Positions 1 through 6,560 of a stretch of 12,638 nt of DNA are shown here, in pieces (position 1 is the stretch's first letter; every line of letters starts with the position of its first letter). The notes below the pieces were generated by a model. The model was not told the origin of the DNA, made no database searches, and worked only from the letters and a program-made list of their open reading frames with translations. Source of the DNA: Gemmatimonadota bacterium (lineage in GTDB: Bacteria > Gemmatimonadota > Gemmatimonadetes > Gemmatimonadales > Gemmatimonadaceae). The stretch spans positions 1 to 12,638 of the forward strand of contig JARIET010000049.1 in NCBI GenBank assembly GCA_031127185.1, written 5' to 3'. The translations under genes and the position numbers were made by a program.

Positions 1-9
1 CGGTTCGCC

Positions 10-855
10 TTACCGCCGAATAATCTCGAACCCGCCAAGGACGGCGGTGACATGGCCGCGGACGCGGCGCCTGGCGGAATCGTAGCCGGGAGTGACCCAG
101 GCGTCGCCGCGCTTCTCAAGGCCCGAGCGACTGAAGTCGGCGAGAAATGTCCTTGCCGTCACGCGGACGCCAACGTCCAGCGGAACCCGCAACACCATCG
201 AGCCGACGGCGACATTCGCCGAAAGGTCCACTTCTCCATCCCACGCGCCGGACAGGTCGTAGTCCAGCGTCCCGGCGCCGACGTTCACGTGCACTCGTCG
301 CGCCCGCGAGTTCCCGCCTCGGCGCACCGTGACTGATGCTGCCCCGACGTCGAGGTCGAGCAACGCCAGCGGCTCAGGGTTGGGCGCCGAAAAATCGACC
401 CGCGTCTCGCTGGCCCCGGCACGCATCATCAGTTCGGAGAGGCGCAGGCCGCCCAACTCGAAGTCGCCACGGGTCGCGCCAAGTTCGAGCGTCAGGCGCA
501 TGGGTACAGCGCGCGAAAGTTCCGCGTGGAGCGTGCTGCCCTCCCGAACTCCTGATCGCCACGCTGTCGTTCCGGCGCTGCGAGTGCCAATCGTCAGCGA
601 CCGTTCTGCCTCGTCAAATGCTGAAAGAGGCGCCGACCGCTCCGCGTCGTACCGAAGGCGCATTCGGTACAGCACGCGGTCATCCGTGGAACCCACCGCC
701 ACGGTACCGGCCGCATACTCCATCCTCACCGACGTCGCGGAATCGCCACGAAGCTGGCGGGACGATTCCAGCGTTCGCCACTCCTGCGCCGCTCCCTCTC
801 CCGGCGCCGCGGCGCCGAGTGAGAGCAGTGCCGTGAGCGTTGCCAGCCGTCGCAC
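10..855 (-). CDS. Exported beta-rich protein, toast_rack/LiaF-C-like
   Basis: This is a 281-residue protein with an N-terminal signal peptide: Arg2-Arg3, a hydrophobic stretch at about 4-18, and a likely cleavage near Ala23-Gln24. The remainder is made of short alternating beta-strands with glycine turns. Segments such as VNVGAGTLDYDLSG (about residue 200) and the C-terminal VTAVLGGFEI resemble the toast_rack (DUF2154-type) and LiaF C-terminal families, in which such strands build a beta-helix or sheet outside the membrane. There are no membrane helices after the signal and no recognisable catalytic motif. The GTG start was chosen because it lies two bases after the stop of the preceding gene and directly before the signal peptide; the frame is open further upstream, but only antisense-like within that gene. 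No Shine-Dalgarno is visible, so translation is probably coupled. It is the last gene of the sigma/anti-sigma operon. The family call rests on appearance only; the signal peptide and reading frame are much surer. Confidence 0.75.
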   Translation of the reverse strand: MRRLATLTALLSLGAAAPGEGAAQEWRTLESSRQLRGDSATSVRMEYAAGTVAVGSTDDRVLYRMRLRYDAERSAPLSAFDEAERSLTIGTRSAGTTAWRSGVREGSTLHAELSRAVPMRLTLELGATRGDFELGGLRLSELMMRAGASETRVDFSAPNPEPLALLDLDVGAASVTVRRGGNSRARRVHVNVGAGTLDYDLSGAWDGEVDLSANVAVGSMVLRVPLDVGVRVTARTFLADFSRSGLEKRGDAWVTPGYDSARRRVRGHVTAVLGGFEIIRR

Positions 856-857
856 GG

Positions 858-2000
858 TCAGCGCTGGCCGGCCGTCGGCGTCGCGGACGGCCGTCGCGCG
901 GCAACCACGCCAGCGACGGGTGTTGGCGTTTGCCAACTTGGACTGGCCATAGCCCGTTGTGCCTGACTGCTGCGCGCCTGCGTGATTCCCGCGCGTGAGA
1001 TGATCGCGGCGCCGAGCCCTGCGGTGCACGCCACCCAGGTCACAGCAAATGCCACGCCGCGCGCAATCGTTTCCGCAAGCGGCCACGGCGCCAAGGCCCC
1101 GGCAACTGCCCACGGAGAAAGCAGGATGGCGATACCGATCACCAGCGCCCGAAGCGCTGCCGCCCGGCGCGCCCTGTCACCGCCAGGAGGGCCCGGGCGC
1201 CAGCCACGGCCGACCACGACCGCCGTACCCAGGAAGCCGAGTGTCACTATGCCCGCGACCACGATGACATACGCGACAGCAGCGAAGGGTACCAGCAGTA
1301 TTCCGAGCACAGAAAGCACGAGCGCCAGCAACAGCGCCGCCAGGAGCGGAAGTGCTGCGACCTGTCCCGCAACTCCAGCCACCAGCGAGTTGCCGTAGTG
1401 GCGCTCAAGCGCGTCAGCCACGGCGCCCAGATTGTCCGATGCAAGCACGAGCACGCCAACGCTGATCACGATGAGAACGGCGACCCAGCCGCCGACGAGC
1501 GCGAGGCGCTTACCGATCAGGGCGCCAGCCGAGCCAGAGCCGGCGTCGGGCCCAGCGGCGCCGCCGGCGAGTTGCAGCGTTTGCCCGCCCACGCGTCCAC
1601 CCTCAGCACGCACCTTGCCGTCGATGGCAATGGCGTTGCCCGTGATCTCACCGCCAGCTGGCACCACGATGTCACCCCGGTAGGTGACAACGTCGCCGGT
1701 AACCGTCCCGCGAATCTCGGCGCTGCCATTGGCCACGGCGACGAGGCCCGTGACGGTGTCACCGGCGGATACGGCCCGAGCGCCTTCGGCAAACACTTCC
1801 GCCGCAGGGAGGGCGGGGAGGAGCGGGTTGGCGAGTGAAGCCAGTGCCTTTGACAGCTCAGGCGAGCGTGTCTTTGGCATCTGGGCCGCGAGCGGCGCGG
1901 CGGCTGCGATGACGCCCACGAGGGACGCCGCGGCTGTGAGTCGACCGCGAACAAGCACGAGTGCGCGCCAGCGGCGCACGAAGCCAGCAAGGGTCCGCAC
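858..2000 (-). CDS. Membrane protein with bactofilin-like beta-helix domain
   Basis: This is a 380-residue protein. Residues 1-40 look like a signal peptide or anchor (basic start, hydrophobic 22-38, then AAQ). Residues about 77-147 contain repeating short strands with the pattern G-x-V-x-G-x-V, typical of a bactofilin/polymer-forming right-handed beta-helix. Next come about five hydrophobic helices (roughly 166-188, 206-236, 238-262, 286-306, 315-335) and a hydrophilic Ser/Arg-rich tail. The layout matches bacterial membrane proteins with an extracytoplasmic polymer-forming domain ahead of a membrane bundle. No enzyme motif is seen. The GTG start at 2000 is supported by GGGAG five bases upstream; it sits two bases after the anti-sigma factor's TAG, and the open frame further upstream lies entirely inside that gene. 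It is probably co-transcribed with the flanking genes and may be an output or a sensing partner of the sigma system. That role is inference. Confidence 0.82.
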   Translation of the reverse strand: MRTLAGFVRRWRALVLVRGRLTAAASLVGVIAAAAPLAAQMPKTRSPELSKALASLANPLLPALPAAEVFAEGARAVSAGDTVTGLVAVANGSAEIRGTVTGDVVTYRGDIVVPAGGEITGNAIAIDGKVRAEGGRVGGQTLQLAGGAAGPDAGSGSAGALIGKRLALVGGWVAVLIVISVGVLVLASDNLGAVADALERHYGNSLVAGVAGQVAALPLLAALLLALVLSVLGILLVPFAAVAYVIVVAGIVTLGFLGTAVVVGRGWRPGPPGGDRARRAAALRALVIGIAILLSPWAVAGALAPWPLAETIARGVAFAVTWVACTAGLGAAIISRAGITQARSSQAQRAMASPSWQTPTPVAGVVAARRPSATPTAGQR

Positions 2001-2002
2001 GG

Positions 2003-2593
2003 CTACTCCCGCGCGCGGCGAGAGGCCGACGCCAAGGCACGAAGCCCCAGCATCGCCGCACCGGCGCCAAGCACCAGCACGCTCATTCCTGCGACCACGG
2101 CCGCGGTTCCCTGCGCCGAGAGCACGCTTGTTGCCCCAGCGCCGAAGATCGTGCGAGCCATGGTCGCCGCAGCCGCAGTAAGGCCCTGCCGCAGTCGCTC
2201 GTCTGCGAGCCCGGCGAGGTACATCGCCACATCGGCCCGGAAGGCGAGCCAGACGGCCGCCGATGAGATACCGACAGCCAGCAGCGAGGCCGAGGCCGCC
2301 ATGACGACGCGCATAGGCGTGGTCTTCGGCACGAGGCGCATCGCCGCTGAGGTCAGCGCGACATGCCAAGGCTCGACCACCTGCACTTGCGCCATCACCC
2401 GGTTGGCGAACGACGGTGCGGGCGCGAACCGCGGCAGGTCGTCGAGCGCGGCGGTCACACGGCGCGCGTCGTCGACCCGCGCTGCGCAGTCGGCGCACGA
2501 TTCCGCATGCGCCTTGAGCGGCGCCATGCCGAAGCCGACCTCGCCGTCGAGCAGCAGGTCGATCTCGTTTGGAAGAAGGTGACGATGTTGCAT
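2003..2593 (-). CDS. Zinc-finger (ZAS) transmembrane anti-sigma factor
   Basis: This 196-residue protein likely holds the ECF sigma factor encoded just upstream at the membrane until a signal releases it. The N-terminal cytoplasmic part carries the ZAS-type motif His29-x3-Cys33-x2-Cys36, preceded by the usual LLLDGE segment near residues 13-18. Two hydrophobic segments follow, about 95-118 and about 162-187, so both termini are probably cytoplasmic, with a loop of roughly 40 residues outside. ATG at 2593 was chosen because AGAGG lies five bases upstream; the frame is open 18 codons further but those residues look non-coding. Gene order (sigma, then anti-sigma) is the classic arrangement. Two membrane spans differ from the single span of many ZAS proteins. 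The short outer part offers no obvious cleavage site, so regulated proteolysis is not evident from sequence. The anti-sigma role is inferred from motif plus neighbourhood. Confidence 0.88.
   Translation of the reverse strand: MQHRHLLPNEIDLLLDGEVGFGMAPLKAHAESCADCAARVDDARRVTAALDDLPRFAPAPSFANRVMAQVQVVEPWHVALTSAAMRLVPKTTPMRVVMAASASLLAVGISSAAVWLAFRADVAMYLAGLADERLRQGLTAAAATMARTIFGAGATSVLSAQGTAAVVAGMSVLVLGAGAAMLGLRALASASRRARE
2006..2010 (-). promoter_or_regulatory. Shine-Dalgarno GGGAG that fixes the GTG start at 2000
   Basis: On the minus strand GGGAG ends five bases before the GTG start of the bactofilin-like membrane protein. It lies in the last codons of the anti-sigma gene, with that gene's TAG stop inside the spacer. 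It supports a start at 2000 over any upstream start in the same open frame and implies coupled translation. Confidence 0.6.
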
Positions 2594-2598
2594 ACTGG

Positions 2599-2603
2599 CC
2601 TCT
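2599..2603 (-). promoter_or_regulatory. Shine-Dalgarno AGAGG of the anti-sigma gene
   Basis: AGAGG on the minus strand, five bases before ATG at 2593, decides this start over the in-frame upstream extension to 2647. Confidence 0.6.
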
Positions 2604-2657
2604 GAGTTGGGCTTACGGGGGTGGGGGCAGGCTTGTTTCAACGACAACTGCGAGTTT

Positions 2658-2699
2658 GCGGGAAGCGGTTTGCGGTGCGCGGATCACGGTATACGGTGT
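2658..2699. repeat. Six-unit degenerate 7-bp tandem array
   Basis: Read on the plus strand, six consecutive heptamers fit the pattern RCGGNNN without a gap, from GCGGGAA at 2658 to ACGGTGT ending at 2699. The CGG core is invariant in all six units, while the last three positions vary. The array occupies the 115-bp spacer between the sigma stop and the anti-sigma start and ends nine bases from the sigma stop. The rest of this spacer (2594-2657) holds a G-rich run near 2618-2630 and the anti-sigma ribosome binding site. Confidence 0.65.
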
Positions 2700-2708
2700 T
2701 CATTCGGG

Positions 2709-3311
2709 TTAATCGCGGACATGGTCCAACAGCTCCCGCAGCTGGATCCGGGCGCGGTGGATGTAGGTCTTCACGGTGCCCAGGGGGAGATCGAGGGTGG
2801 CGGCGATCTCTTCGTATGAACGGCCCTCAACGTGCCGCAGCACGATGCAGGCTCGGTATTCGGGGCGGAGCTGGCCAATGGCGCGCTCAATCGCGGACCC
2901 CAGTTCGCGGGCCTGGATTTCATCCAGCGCATTCTCCGCCGTATCGGCGATTTCGAACGACGTCGCCTCGATCTCCGACTCCGTGGAGGCGTTCGGCGAC
3001 CCGCTGACTGACACCGTGTCGAGGTGGCGTTTGCGCAGGTGATCGATCGCGACGTTGTTGGCGATCTTGAAGAGCCAGCTCGAGAGCTTGAATTCGGGCC
3101 GATACTTGTCGATGTGGTTCAGGACCTTGATGAAGGCGTCCTGAGCGAGGTCCTCGGCGGTCGCGCCGTCCCGGACCATTCGGAAAATCAACGAGAAGAC
3201 CGGCCGCTCGTAGCGACGAACAAGCTCGCGGAAGGCGTCTTCACGCCCACGCTGCGCCAGCGCGACGACATCCGCGTCCGGTACGTTCGTGAGATCGGGC
3301 GGGAGTGCCAT
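2709..3311 (-). CDS. ECF (sigma-70 family) RNA polymerase sigma factor
   Basis: This is a 200-residue extracytoplasmic-function sigma factor with only regions 2 and 4. Region 2 (about 22-95) shows the core-binding DLAQDAFIKV segment and the promoter-melting and -10 part ending in SSWLFKIANNVAIDHLRKR. A linker rich in Ser and Glu (about 98-125) follows. Region 4 (about 140-196) contains LRPEYRACIVLRHVEG and the helix-turn-helix EEIAATLDLPLGTVKTYIHR that reads the -35 element. The chosen start is ATG at 3311. An in-frame TTG at 3365 would add 18 residues, but that stretch is the inverted-repeat spacer and does not look like sigma sequence. The Shine-Dalgarno is weak. The gene heads the envelope operon and diverges from menG. 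Self-activation is common in this family, but I could not find a convincing GGAAC/GTC-type promoter here. Confidence 0.95.
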   Translation of the reverse strand: MALPPDLTNVPDADVVALAQRGREDAFRELVRRYERPVFSLIFRMVRDGATAEDLAQDAFIKVLNHIDKYRPEFKLSSWLFKIANNVAIDHLRKRHLDTVSVSGSPNASTESEIEATSFEIADTAENALDEIQARELGSAIERAIGQLRPEYRACIVLRHVEGRSYEEIAATLDLPLGTVKTYIHRARIQLRELLDHVRD

Positions 3312-3326
3312 TCTGTTGGACGAAAC

Positions 3327-3352
3327 TTGCCCGTGCACATCCGCACGGGCAA
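3327..3352. promoter_or_regulatory. Perfect 10-bp inverted repeat in divergent spacer
   Basis: The arms TTGCCCGTGC (3327-3336) and GCACGGGCAA (3343-3352) are exact reverse complements around the six-base spacer ACATCC. The dyad fills half of the 53-bp gap between the divergent sigma and menG starts, 15 bases from one ATG and 12 from the other. It could be an operator for a dimeric regulator or, as RNA, a stem-loop in either leader. No recognisable family box is evident. Confidence 0.6.
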
Positions 3353-3364
3353 CTTCCACCTCCA

Positions 3365-4135
3365 ATGGTACGAGCAGAGCCCGGGCCGCTGAATGCCCAA
3401 ACCGGCGCCGCCGAGGCGGCTGCTGCGGCCGCTGGAGCGCCGGTCAAGCGCGCCTATGTCCAGCGCATGTTCTCAGATATTGCGCCCAGGTACGACCTGC
3501 TCAATCGCCTGCTCAGCCTGGGAATTGACCGCAGCTGGCGCCGCGCAGCTGTGCACGCGCTCGGGTGGACGCGGAAGCCGGCGGGCCGGTACCTGGACCT
3601 TTGCGCAGGAACCCTTGATGTCTCGGCGCAACTGGCGAGCGAGTCCGGTTTTGGCGGGCGGGTGGTTGCGGCCGACTTTGCCGAACCCATGCTGCGCTCA
3701 GGGCGGGGCAAGGGGCCCGCCGGCCGCATTGAACCGGTGGTGGCTGATGCGCTGGCACTGCCACTCGCGGGAGCATCGTGCGACGGTGCGATCGTCGCGT
3801 TTGGCATCCGGAACGTCGCCGGGCTCGACGCCGGACTGGAGGAAGTGGCCCGCGTGCTCGCGCCAGGCGCCCGGTTCGTGATTCTGGAGTTCTCGACCCC
3901 AAGCGTTCCGCTCGTTCGCGCCGGCTACCTGTTCTATTTCCGCTACATCCTGCCGCTCATTGGCGGCGCAATCAGTGGTCACCCCACTGCTTACAAGTAT
4001 CTGCCCGAGTCTGTGGCGCATTTCCCGGAGCGGGAAGCGCTGGCGGAGCGGATGCGCCGCGCGGGGTTCACCACAGTCACCTGGCGCGCGCTGACCTTCG
4101 GGATTGCCGCGCTCCACGTTGGGGAAAAAGCATGA
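3365..4135 (+). CDS. ubiE: Demethylmenaquinone C-methyltransferase (MenG/UbiE family)
   Basis: This 256-residue class I SAM-dependent methyltransferase adds the ring methyl to demethylmenaquinone, the last step of menaquinone synthesis. Family hallmarks are visible: VQRMFSDIAPRYDLLNRLLS at 32-51, the SAM-binding motif I DLCAGTLD at 78-85, DFAEPML shortly after, the FGIRNV signature, then ILEFSTP, and near the C-terminus YKYLPESVAHFPE and a RAGF segment. Motif I has Leu where many UbiE proteins have Gly or Ala, and the usual Asp after GLRNVT is absent; both look tolerable. Residues 1-30 are Ala-rich and unconserved. ATG at 3365 is chosen as the first plausible start. It has no Shine-Dalgarno, being preceded by a pyrimidine-rich stretch, so a leaderless or structured leader is possible. 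It overlaps the next gene by four bases (ATGA). Ubiquinone methylation is the alternative, judged unlikely from the neighbours. Confidence 0.93.
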   Translation: MVRAEPGPLNAQTGAAEAAAAAAGAPVKRAYVQRMFSDIAPRYDLLNRLLSLGIDRSWRRAAVHALGWTRKPAGRYLDLCAGTLDVSAQLASESGFGGRVVAADFAEPMLRSGRGKGPAGRIEPVVADALALPLAGASCDGAIVAFGIRNVAGLDAGLEEVARVLAPGARFVILEFSTPSVPLVRAGYLFYFRYILPLIGGAISGHPTAYKYLPESVAHFPEREALAERMRRAGFTTVTWRALTFGIAALHVGEKA

Positions 4136-5613
4136 CGCTCGACACGTTGGGCGAATTCATCTCCGCCATCGAGGCAGCCGGCGAGCTGGTTCGCGTCAAG
4201 GAACCCGTGCGCGCCAAACTCGAACTCACCGAGATCACCGATCGCGTGATGAAGCAGCCCGGGGGCGGCAAGGCGCTGCTGTTCGAGCATGTGATTCTCG
4301 ACGACGGTTCGCGGTCGCCTTATCCCGTGGCGATCAACCTCTTCGGTTCAATGTCGCGGATGGCGATGTCACTCGGTGTGCAATCGCTCGACGAGCACGG
4401 CGCCCGGATCACGAAACTTCTGGACCTGAAGGTGCCCGAAGGGATGTTGGGGAAGCTCTCCCTCCTCCCGCGGCTGTTGGAAGTCTCAAAGTTTCCGCCG
4501 CGCACAGGGGGTTCGCTCGGCGGCACGCCGCCCTGCCAGGAGATTGTCTGGCGCGGCGACGAGATCGATCTCGGGAAGATTCCGGTCATCACCTGCTGGC
4601 CGGAGGATGGCGGCCCGTATGTCACCCTGCCGATGGTGATCTCGAAGGACCCGAAGCGCGGGATTCGGAATGTCGGGATGTACCGCGTGCAGGTGATGTC
4701 GAAAAACACGGTCGCGATGCACTGGCAGCGGCACAAGGTGGGCGCCGCGCATTGGCGCGAGATGGCCGAGAAGGGCGAGAAGATGCACGTGGTGATCGCG
4801 ATTGGTGCAGATCCGGCGTCCGTCTACTCCGCGAGCGCGCCGCTACCGCCGACCGTGGACGAGTTCATCTTCGCCGGATTCCTGCGGAAGGCACCGGTGC
4901 ATCTCGCCAAGGCCGTGTCCTGTGATCTCGAAGTCCCTGCTGAAGCGGAGTTTGTGATTGAGGGGTACATCGACCCGCGCGAACCGCTCGTGACGGAAGG
5001 GCCGTTCGGCGATCACACCGGTTTCTACTCCGAGGCGGACCTCTACCCCCTCGTGCATGTCACTGCGGTGACGATGCGAAAGAACCCGGTTTACGCCACG
5101 ACGATCGTCGGTCGGCCGCCGATGGAGGATTTCTACCTCGGCCACGCCACGGAACGGATCTTCCTGCCGCTCCTCAAGCTGACGACGCCGGAGATCGTGG
5201 ACTATCACATGCCGGCCGAGGGGATCTTTCACAACCTCGTGTTCGTTTCGATCAAGAAGGAGTTTCCCGGCCACGCCTTCAAGGTGATGAACGCGCTCTG
5301 GGGCGCTGGTCTGATGTCGCTCGCGAAGATGTTGGTGATCGTGGACGACTGGGTGAACGTGCGGAATCCGCAGGAGGCGTGGTGGGTGGCGCTCAACAAC
5401 ATCGATCCCGAGCGCGACGCACGTTTCTCGATGGGCCCCGTGGATGTGCTCGACCACTCAAGTCGCGCGTTCACGTACGGCTCGAAGATCGGGTTTGACG
5501 GCACGAAGAAGTGGCCCGAAGAAGGCTTCACGCGGAACTGGCCGCCGGTGATAGAGATGGATGTGGCGACAAAGGCGAAGGTTGATGCGATGTGGCCCAA
5601 GCTGGGTCTCTGA
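4132..5613 (+). CDS. ubiD: UbiD-family decarboxylase, probable MqnL-type
   Basis: This 493-residue protein matches the family length (about 490-500). UbiD enzymes use prenylated FMN made by UbiX to remove the ring carboxylate of prenylated aromatic acids. Here the substrate is likely the prenylated 1,4-dihydroxy-6-naphthoate intermediate of futalosine-route menaquinone synthesis. Visible hallmarks are Asn180-x3-Tyr184-Arg185 (metal/phosphate site of the cofactor), a His-Trp segment just after it (AMHWQRHK), the acidic active-site stretch with Glu273 and Glu277, and the strongly conserved EGPFGDHTG at 289-297. The C-terminal third contains the WNxxNP-like VNVRNPQEAWW and the RxDID-like NNIDPERD segments. 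The start ATG lies inside the menG stop (ATGA), with GGGGAAA upstream as ribosome binding site. The same frame stays open back to 3778, but that part lies inside menG. It may equally be annotated as a 4-hydroxy-3-polyprenylbenzoate decarboxylase; substrate choice rests on context. Confidence 0.95.
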   Translation: MTLDTLGEFISAIEAAGELVRVKEPVRAKLELTEITDRVMKQPGGGKALLFEHVILDDGSRSPYPVAINLFGSMSRMAMSLGVQSLDEHGARITKLLDLKVPEGMLGKLSLLPRLLEVSKFPPRTGGSLGGTPPCQEIVWRGDEIDLGKIPVITCWPEDGGPYVTLPMVISKDPKRGIRNVGMYRVQVMSKNTVAMHWQRHKVGAAHWREMAEKGEKMHVVIAIGADPASVYSASAPLPPTVDEFIFAGFLRKAPVHLAKAVSCDLEVPAEAEFVIEGYIDPREPLVTEGPFGDHTGFYSEADLYPLVHVTAVTMRKNPVYATTIVGRPPMEDFYLGHATERIFLPLLKLTTPEIVDYHMPAEGIFHNLVFVSIKKEFPGHAFKVMNALWGAGLMSLAKMLVIVDDWVNVRNPQEAWWVALNNIDPERDARFSMGPVDVLDHSSRAFTYGSKIGFDGTKKWPEEGFTRNWPPVIEMDVATKAKVDAMWPKLGL

Positions 5614-6560
5614 TGTCCGCGACCGCGTCGGCCACCCCGTCATCTCCGCAGCCGGGCGGTGTGGACGGCCAGATGGTGGCCGGCTCGGGGTTGCTTGCGC
5701 GGTATGTCAATTTCGTCAAGCTGCCTCATACGGTATTTGCGCTGCCGTTTGCGCTCGTGGGCGTCGTCCTCGGCTCGTATCGAGCCGACGTGAGGGTCGG
5801 AACCGTCGGCTGGGTAATCGTGGCGTTCACCGCCGCGCGCTTTGCGGCGATGGGTTTCAATCGCATCGCCGACCGCGCCTACGATGCCCGAAACCCGCGC
5901 ACCTCGATGCGAGAGATTCCGGCCGGGACGATGTCGGTGCGCGAGGCGTCCCTCGCGGTGGCGATGGCCGGCCTGACGTTCCTTGGCGCGGCGTGGATGA
6001 TCAATCCCCTCTGTTTTGCGCTCGCACCGCTCGCACTCATCTGGGTGCTCTTCTACAGCTACACCAAGCGGTTCACCCGCTGGTCGCACATTGTGCTGGG
6101 GCTCGGACTCGGGATCGCTCCTGTCGGCGGCTACCTCGCGGTCACAGGTGTGTGGAGCGAGCCGTGGTGGCTGCTCGTGGTGCTGGCGACGGCGGTGATG
6201 ACCTGGACTGCCGGGTTTGACATCATTTACGCCATGCAGGATGTGGAGATCGACCGCGCTGAGGGTCTGCACTCGGTGCCCTCACGGATGGGCCCGACGC
6301 GCGCGTTCTTCATCTCGCGGAGCTTGCACGTGGTAACGATTGGCTCCCTCGCGGCAGTCGGTGGCGTGATGAGCGGCGGCCTGTACTACTTCATGGGGTT
6401 GGCGATTGCCGGCGGCCTCCTCGTTTATGAGCAGTATCTGGCGTCAATCGGCCGGGTGCAGAAGGCCTTCTTCACAGTGAACATGGCATTATCCACCATT
6501 TTCTTCGTCTTCGTGCTGCTCGATCGCGTTCTGCCGTACCAGCCATTGGTGACTCCGTGA
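5613..6560 (+). CDS. ubiA: UbiA-family aromatic prenyltransferase, probable MqnP
   Basis: This 315-residue integral membrane protein, with about eight or nine hydrophobic helices, transfers a polyprenyl chain onto an aromatic acid. The first Mg-diphosphate motif is Asn83-Arg-x2-Asp87-x3-Asp91, followed by ARNPRTSMREIPAG. The second lies at residues 203-214 (Asp203, Tyr206, Asp210, Asp214). The NRxxDxxxD form with a REIPAG follow-up is typical of the putative UbiA group linked to futalosine menaquinone synthesis (MqnP) rather than the NDxxDxxxD form of classical ubiquinone UbiA. The start at 5613 shares one base with the ubiD stop (TGATG). ATG at 5673 would give a 295-residue protein without the Pro/Ser-rich, unconserved first 20 residues and is a real alternative. 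The gene ends overlapping ubiX by four bases. Prenyl acceptor and chain length cannot be read from sequence. Confidence 0.93.
   Translation: MSATASATPSSPQPGGVDGQMVAGSGLLARYVNFVKLPHTVFALPFALVGVVLGSYRADVRVGTVGWVIVAFTAARFAAMGFNRIADRAYDARNPRTSMREIPAGTMSVREASLAVAMAGLTFLGAAWMINPLCFALAPLALIWVLFYSYTKRFTRWSHIVLGLGLGIAPVGGYLAVTGVWSEPWWLLVVLATAVMTWTAGFDIIYAMQDVEIDRAEGLHSVPSRMGPTRAFFISRSLHVVTIGSLAAVGGVMSGGLYYFMGLAIAGGLLVYEQYLASIGRVQKAFFTVNMALSTIFFVFVLLDRVLPYQPLVTP

Noticed and set aside
329..952. A 207-codon open frame on the plus strand antisense to the toast_rack-like gene.
   Set aside because: Ser/Arg/Pro-rich translation without domains, as expected from the antisense frame of high-GC coding DNA.
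856..1113. In-frame extension of the toast_rack-like gene upstream of 855.
   Set aside because: It overlaps the 3' end of the membrane-protein gene and would bury the signal peptide in the middle of the protein.
2001..2498. Long in-frame upstream extension of the bactofilin-like gene.
   Set aside because: It lies wholly inside the anti-sigma gene in another frame, with Arg/Ala-rich low-information sequence; GGGAG before GTG at 2000 gives a better start.
3312..3365. TTG start at 3365 for the sigma factor, adding 18 residues.
   Set aside because: The extension encodes the inverted-repeat spacer and is not sigma-like; the extra start would also overlap menG's ATG. GGAGG near it is too far from any in-frame start.
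3778..4131. Open frame continuing upstream of ubiD.
   Set aside because: It is a frame-shifted reading of menG; the family N-terminus MTLDTLGEF starts at 4132 with a ribosome binding site.
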